Below, in pieces: positions 62,001 through 64,000 of a stretch of DNA of 64,000 bases. The notes under the pieces were generated by a model. It made no database searches. It worked only from the letters and a program-made list of their open reading frames with translations, and had not been told where the DNA came from. The first letter of the stretch is position 1. Each line of letters opens with the position of its first letter. This DNA comes from Agapetus fuscipes (Eukaryota > Arthropoda > Insecta > Trichoptera > Glossosomatidae): positions 5,084,001 through 5,148,000 of the forward strand of contig OX637344.1 of NCBI GenBank assembly GCA_951799405.1. Direction: 5' to 3'. The position numbers and the translations under genes are program-made.

Positions 62001-62331
62001 AGGAAAGACTGACGAAGAAAGTATAATATGTTGGTAGAATACATAGATGGATGTCGTGGTAGAGGGAGACCAAGAAAGGTATGGATGGACCAAATATCCG
62101 AAATTGCGAATGAATGGAATACCCAGAGTCATAATAAAAGAAGTGCCTGTATGAAGAAGGTTATGACCCTGGAGGAAATGAAAGGAGTATGTAAGGACAG
62201 AAAGAAATGGCGGTTGATCTGTAATGTTGGCGGCTAGGGTTTATTAAAGTGAAATTTGTTTTATGTTTTAGTTTTTGATGTCCATATATATTATTATTTA
62301 TTGATTTAAAAAATGAAATTTGTCGTGTATG
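62001..62331 (+). pseudogene. LINE-Y, 3' coding fragment
   Basis: The frame reads GCRGRGRPRKVWMDQISEI, NEWNTQSHNKRSACMKKVM, GVCKDRKKWRLICNVGG and TAG, then the 3' untranslated region to GTCGTGTATG. NVGG subfamily, the closest relative of 15930-16221 in the window. The first codons are out of frame (GAAAGTATAATATGTTGG against GAAAGTATATGTTGG). Confidence 0.9.
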
Positions 62332-62598
62332 TTCCTTGACTTATATGTAGGTTGGTATGCGGCTGACCACCCATTCTGTAAAAATGGTTCACTTTGCCAA
62401 TGTCCCCCCTGTCTCAGGGAAGGACGGCAAGAGTTGCAGGGTATGCAGTATGTAAATTTGAGATTTGGTTTTTATGTTGTAGGTTCACATGAGGTATGTG
62501 CAAGCGCGAACTTGTACGTGTCTGGTTGTGAGAATGCATGTAATGTGAATTTCCAATGTAACATATCTTTGCAACTTAGATTAGATTAGATTTAGATT
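62332..62598 (+). repeat. RepA, full length, at a LINE-Y 3' end
   Basis: TTCCTTGACTTATATGTAGG to TTTGCAACTTAGATTAGATT. The junction with the LINE-Y untranslated region is the same as at 16222, although the RepA subfamilies differ (GTCTGGTTGTGAGAATGC here). Confidence 0.92.
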
Positions 62599-64000
62599 AC
62601 AACCTTCACAAAGTTTCTGCTGAAAATCTAGATAACATAAATACTCGGTTCTTGAAATAAACAGTTCGTATAAATTTATAAAGCTGGCACATTGGAGGCT
62701 TTTGACGAAAAGCTTGCGAATGTGAGAGCTCGTAGAGGGACTTTTATTTTTACGACGTATGACCGTATAAAGCAGGGCCTATAAGTGGATACCAAATCCA
62801 CAGATTGTTCCAAAGGCAGTGAAAACAATTAAGATCCAAGAGAAAGCAACTTTAATGGTGACAACCTTAGACTACCAATAGAAAGCTATGTAATACGATC
62901 CCAAAGCCATTAGGAAAAATATTTCAATTAAATAAATACAGTTGAAGACTTTCACTTCATTTTTGGCGTTGAATGACCAAATATTTTTGTAATTCATTTG
63001 GGCTGCGTCATGTGTTTTCCGCAGTTTTTACATCTCGCCCCTTAGTGTTTGTTTGTCTTGCGTCTATCATAAATAATTTCACATGAGCAATGTTTGTATG
63101 TATATGGCTGCCAGCCAATGTGTCTTATGAAAACTGGAACTGTATTTAAAAATATTTAAAACAACTCTCACATTATCGTGTTTAACGTGTTTTTCTCAGC
63201 TCAGATTGAGTAGAATGTGATTCTTAAGACAATGTCATTGAAAGGTCATCTTGAATCAAATGGTGGATAAGCCAAACAATCACTGGGAGGACGATCTGCC
63301 AATCTGAGCTACCAATAGAAAGCGGACATGAAAGCAACAGTCGTTTCAATAAACAGCCTCATACCAACATACCAACCTATCAGTCAAGGAACTATAACAA
63401 TTAACTTTCAAGATAATAATTGCGTCGTTCTTATACGTTAAAACATAAATATTATAGTAAATACCGAGTTTATTTCATAATTGCCAAATCACCAAGATGT
63501 CTTTTCAATTTTCAATTTCCTGAAAAGCATATTCAAACTGCTGGAAATTAATGATGCAGAAATTTTAAAACTTTCGCATCAATTGAAGGCATTCTGAGGC
63601 CCTGATTCGCTGAAGCCTCTTGAAGCGTGAATTTGGCTCTGGCCGGGATAAAGCGCTCCATCGGCGGCTTTGTCTCCACCCCCATAATATAATTATCTCT
63701 GCATAATATAATAATTTTTAGCGGATCAGCCTTTTCGGAAGGGTCCCACGTCACCATCAAACGTGGCTGCTAGATAAATCATCCCCTAAACCTGCTACGC
63801 ATACTTGGTACTTACCGCTTGCCACTTACAGAAGGATATCTGGTAAGTAGTAAATTGTAAATGGCAAGTAGCTAGTAGCATTAAAGGATGATTTATCTTA
63901 AGCAATTAACAGATACAAGATACAGCTTGTCAGTAGTTTGGTCTATCTTATTTTTATGCTGCTGAAACATGGACCATAAAAGGAACAGAATACAGAACTG
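62599..64000. other. No recognised gene to the window end
   Basis: Holds a short RepA fragment in reverse (AACCTATCAGTCAAGGAAC, 63354-63392), where the CATACCAAC block is doubled. 63253-63300 resembles 26-70. The minus frame 63548-63760 contains ERFIPARAKFTLQEASANQG over a GC-richer patch (63590-63690) that I cannot place. Confidence 0.35.

Overview
This window is eukaryotic, AT-rich and repeat-dominated, and comes from an arthropod, probably an insect. The only host gene recognised is an NMDA-type ionotropic glutamate receptor subunit 2 (GluN2/Nmdar2-like) on the + strand. It is represented by two exons (22186-22387 and 28462-28620) with proper splice signals and a continuous reading frame. 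They encode part of the glutamate-binding S1 lobe and the approach to transmembrane segment M1, in wording typical of arthropod receptors. No M1-M4 or amino-terminal exon was recognised elsewhere, so most of the window is probably intron of this gene. The species cannot be named from the sequence alone.

Almost everything else is mobile DNA in nested layers. The commonest unit, called RepA here, is a repeat of about 250 bp present in some 45 full or partial copies on both strands; one copy has expanded into a satellite-like array at 10127-12890. Five loci show that RepA forms the extreme 3' end of a non-LTR retrotransposon, LINE-Y (YADD-type reverse transcriptase; best copies 14862-16482 and 43601-45405). 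Two tRNA-derived SINEs (SINE-B and SINE-C) with Pol III A and B boxes recur throughout. A jockey-like LINE lies inside the receptor intron with a damaged catalytic motif, and several 3' fragments of CR1/L2-like LINEs are present.

DNA elements and LTRs with visible boundaries include two oppositely oriented solo LTRs (21239-21873 and 29048-29686, each with a 4-bp target duplication) bracketing the two exons; a Helitron at 30029-33496; a Harbinger-type element at 37741-39383 (TAA duplication); a hAT-type MITE at 46757-47045 (perfect 8-bp duplication); and an older hAT-type element at 31366-31915.

The least expected signal is a set of inverted-repeat elements (5913-6163, 37319-37541, 47088-47377) and single copies that share a core CTGANGA, short hairpin, GAAA. 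That is the layout of the hammerhead ribozyme core carried by Penelope-like elements. The copy at 47088-47377 is bounded by a 12-bp target duplication, so it is a genuine mobile unit. Other structures include a 66-bp minisatellite open in reading frames on both strands and cut by a LINE, and a tandem repeat of about 300 bp split by a SINE pair.
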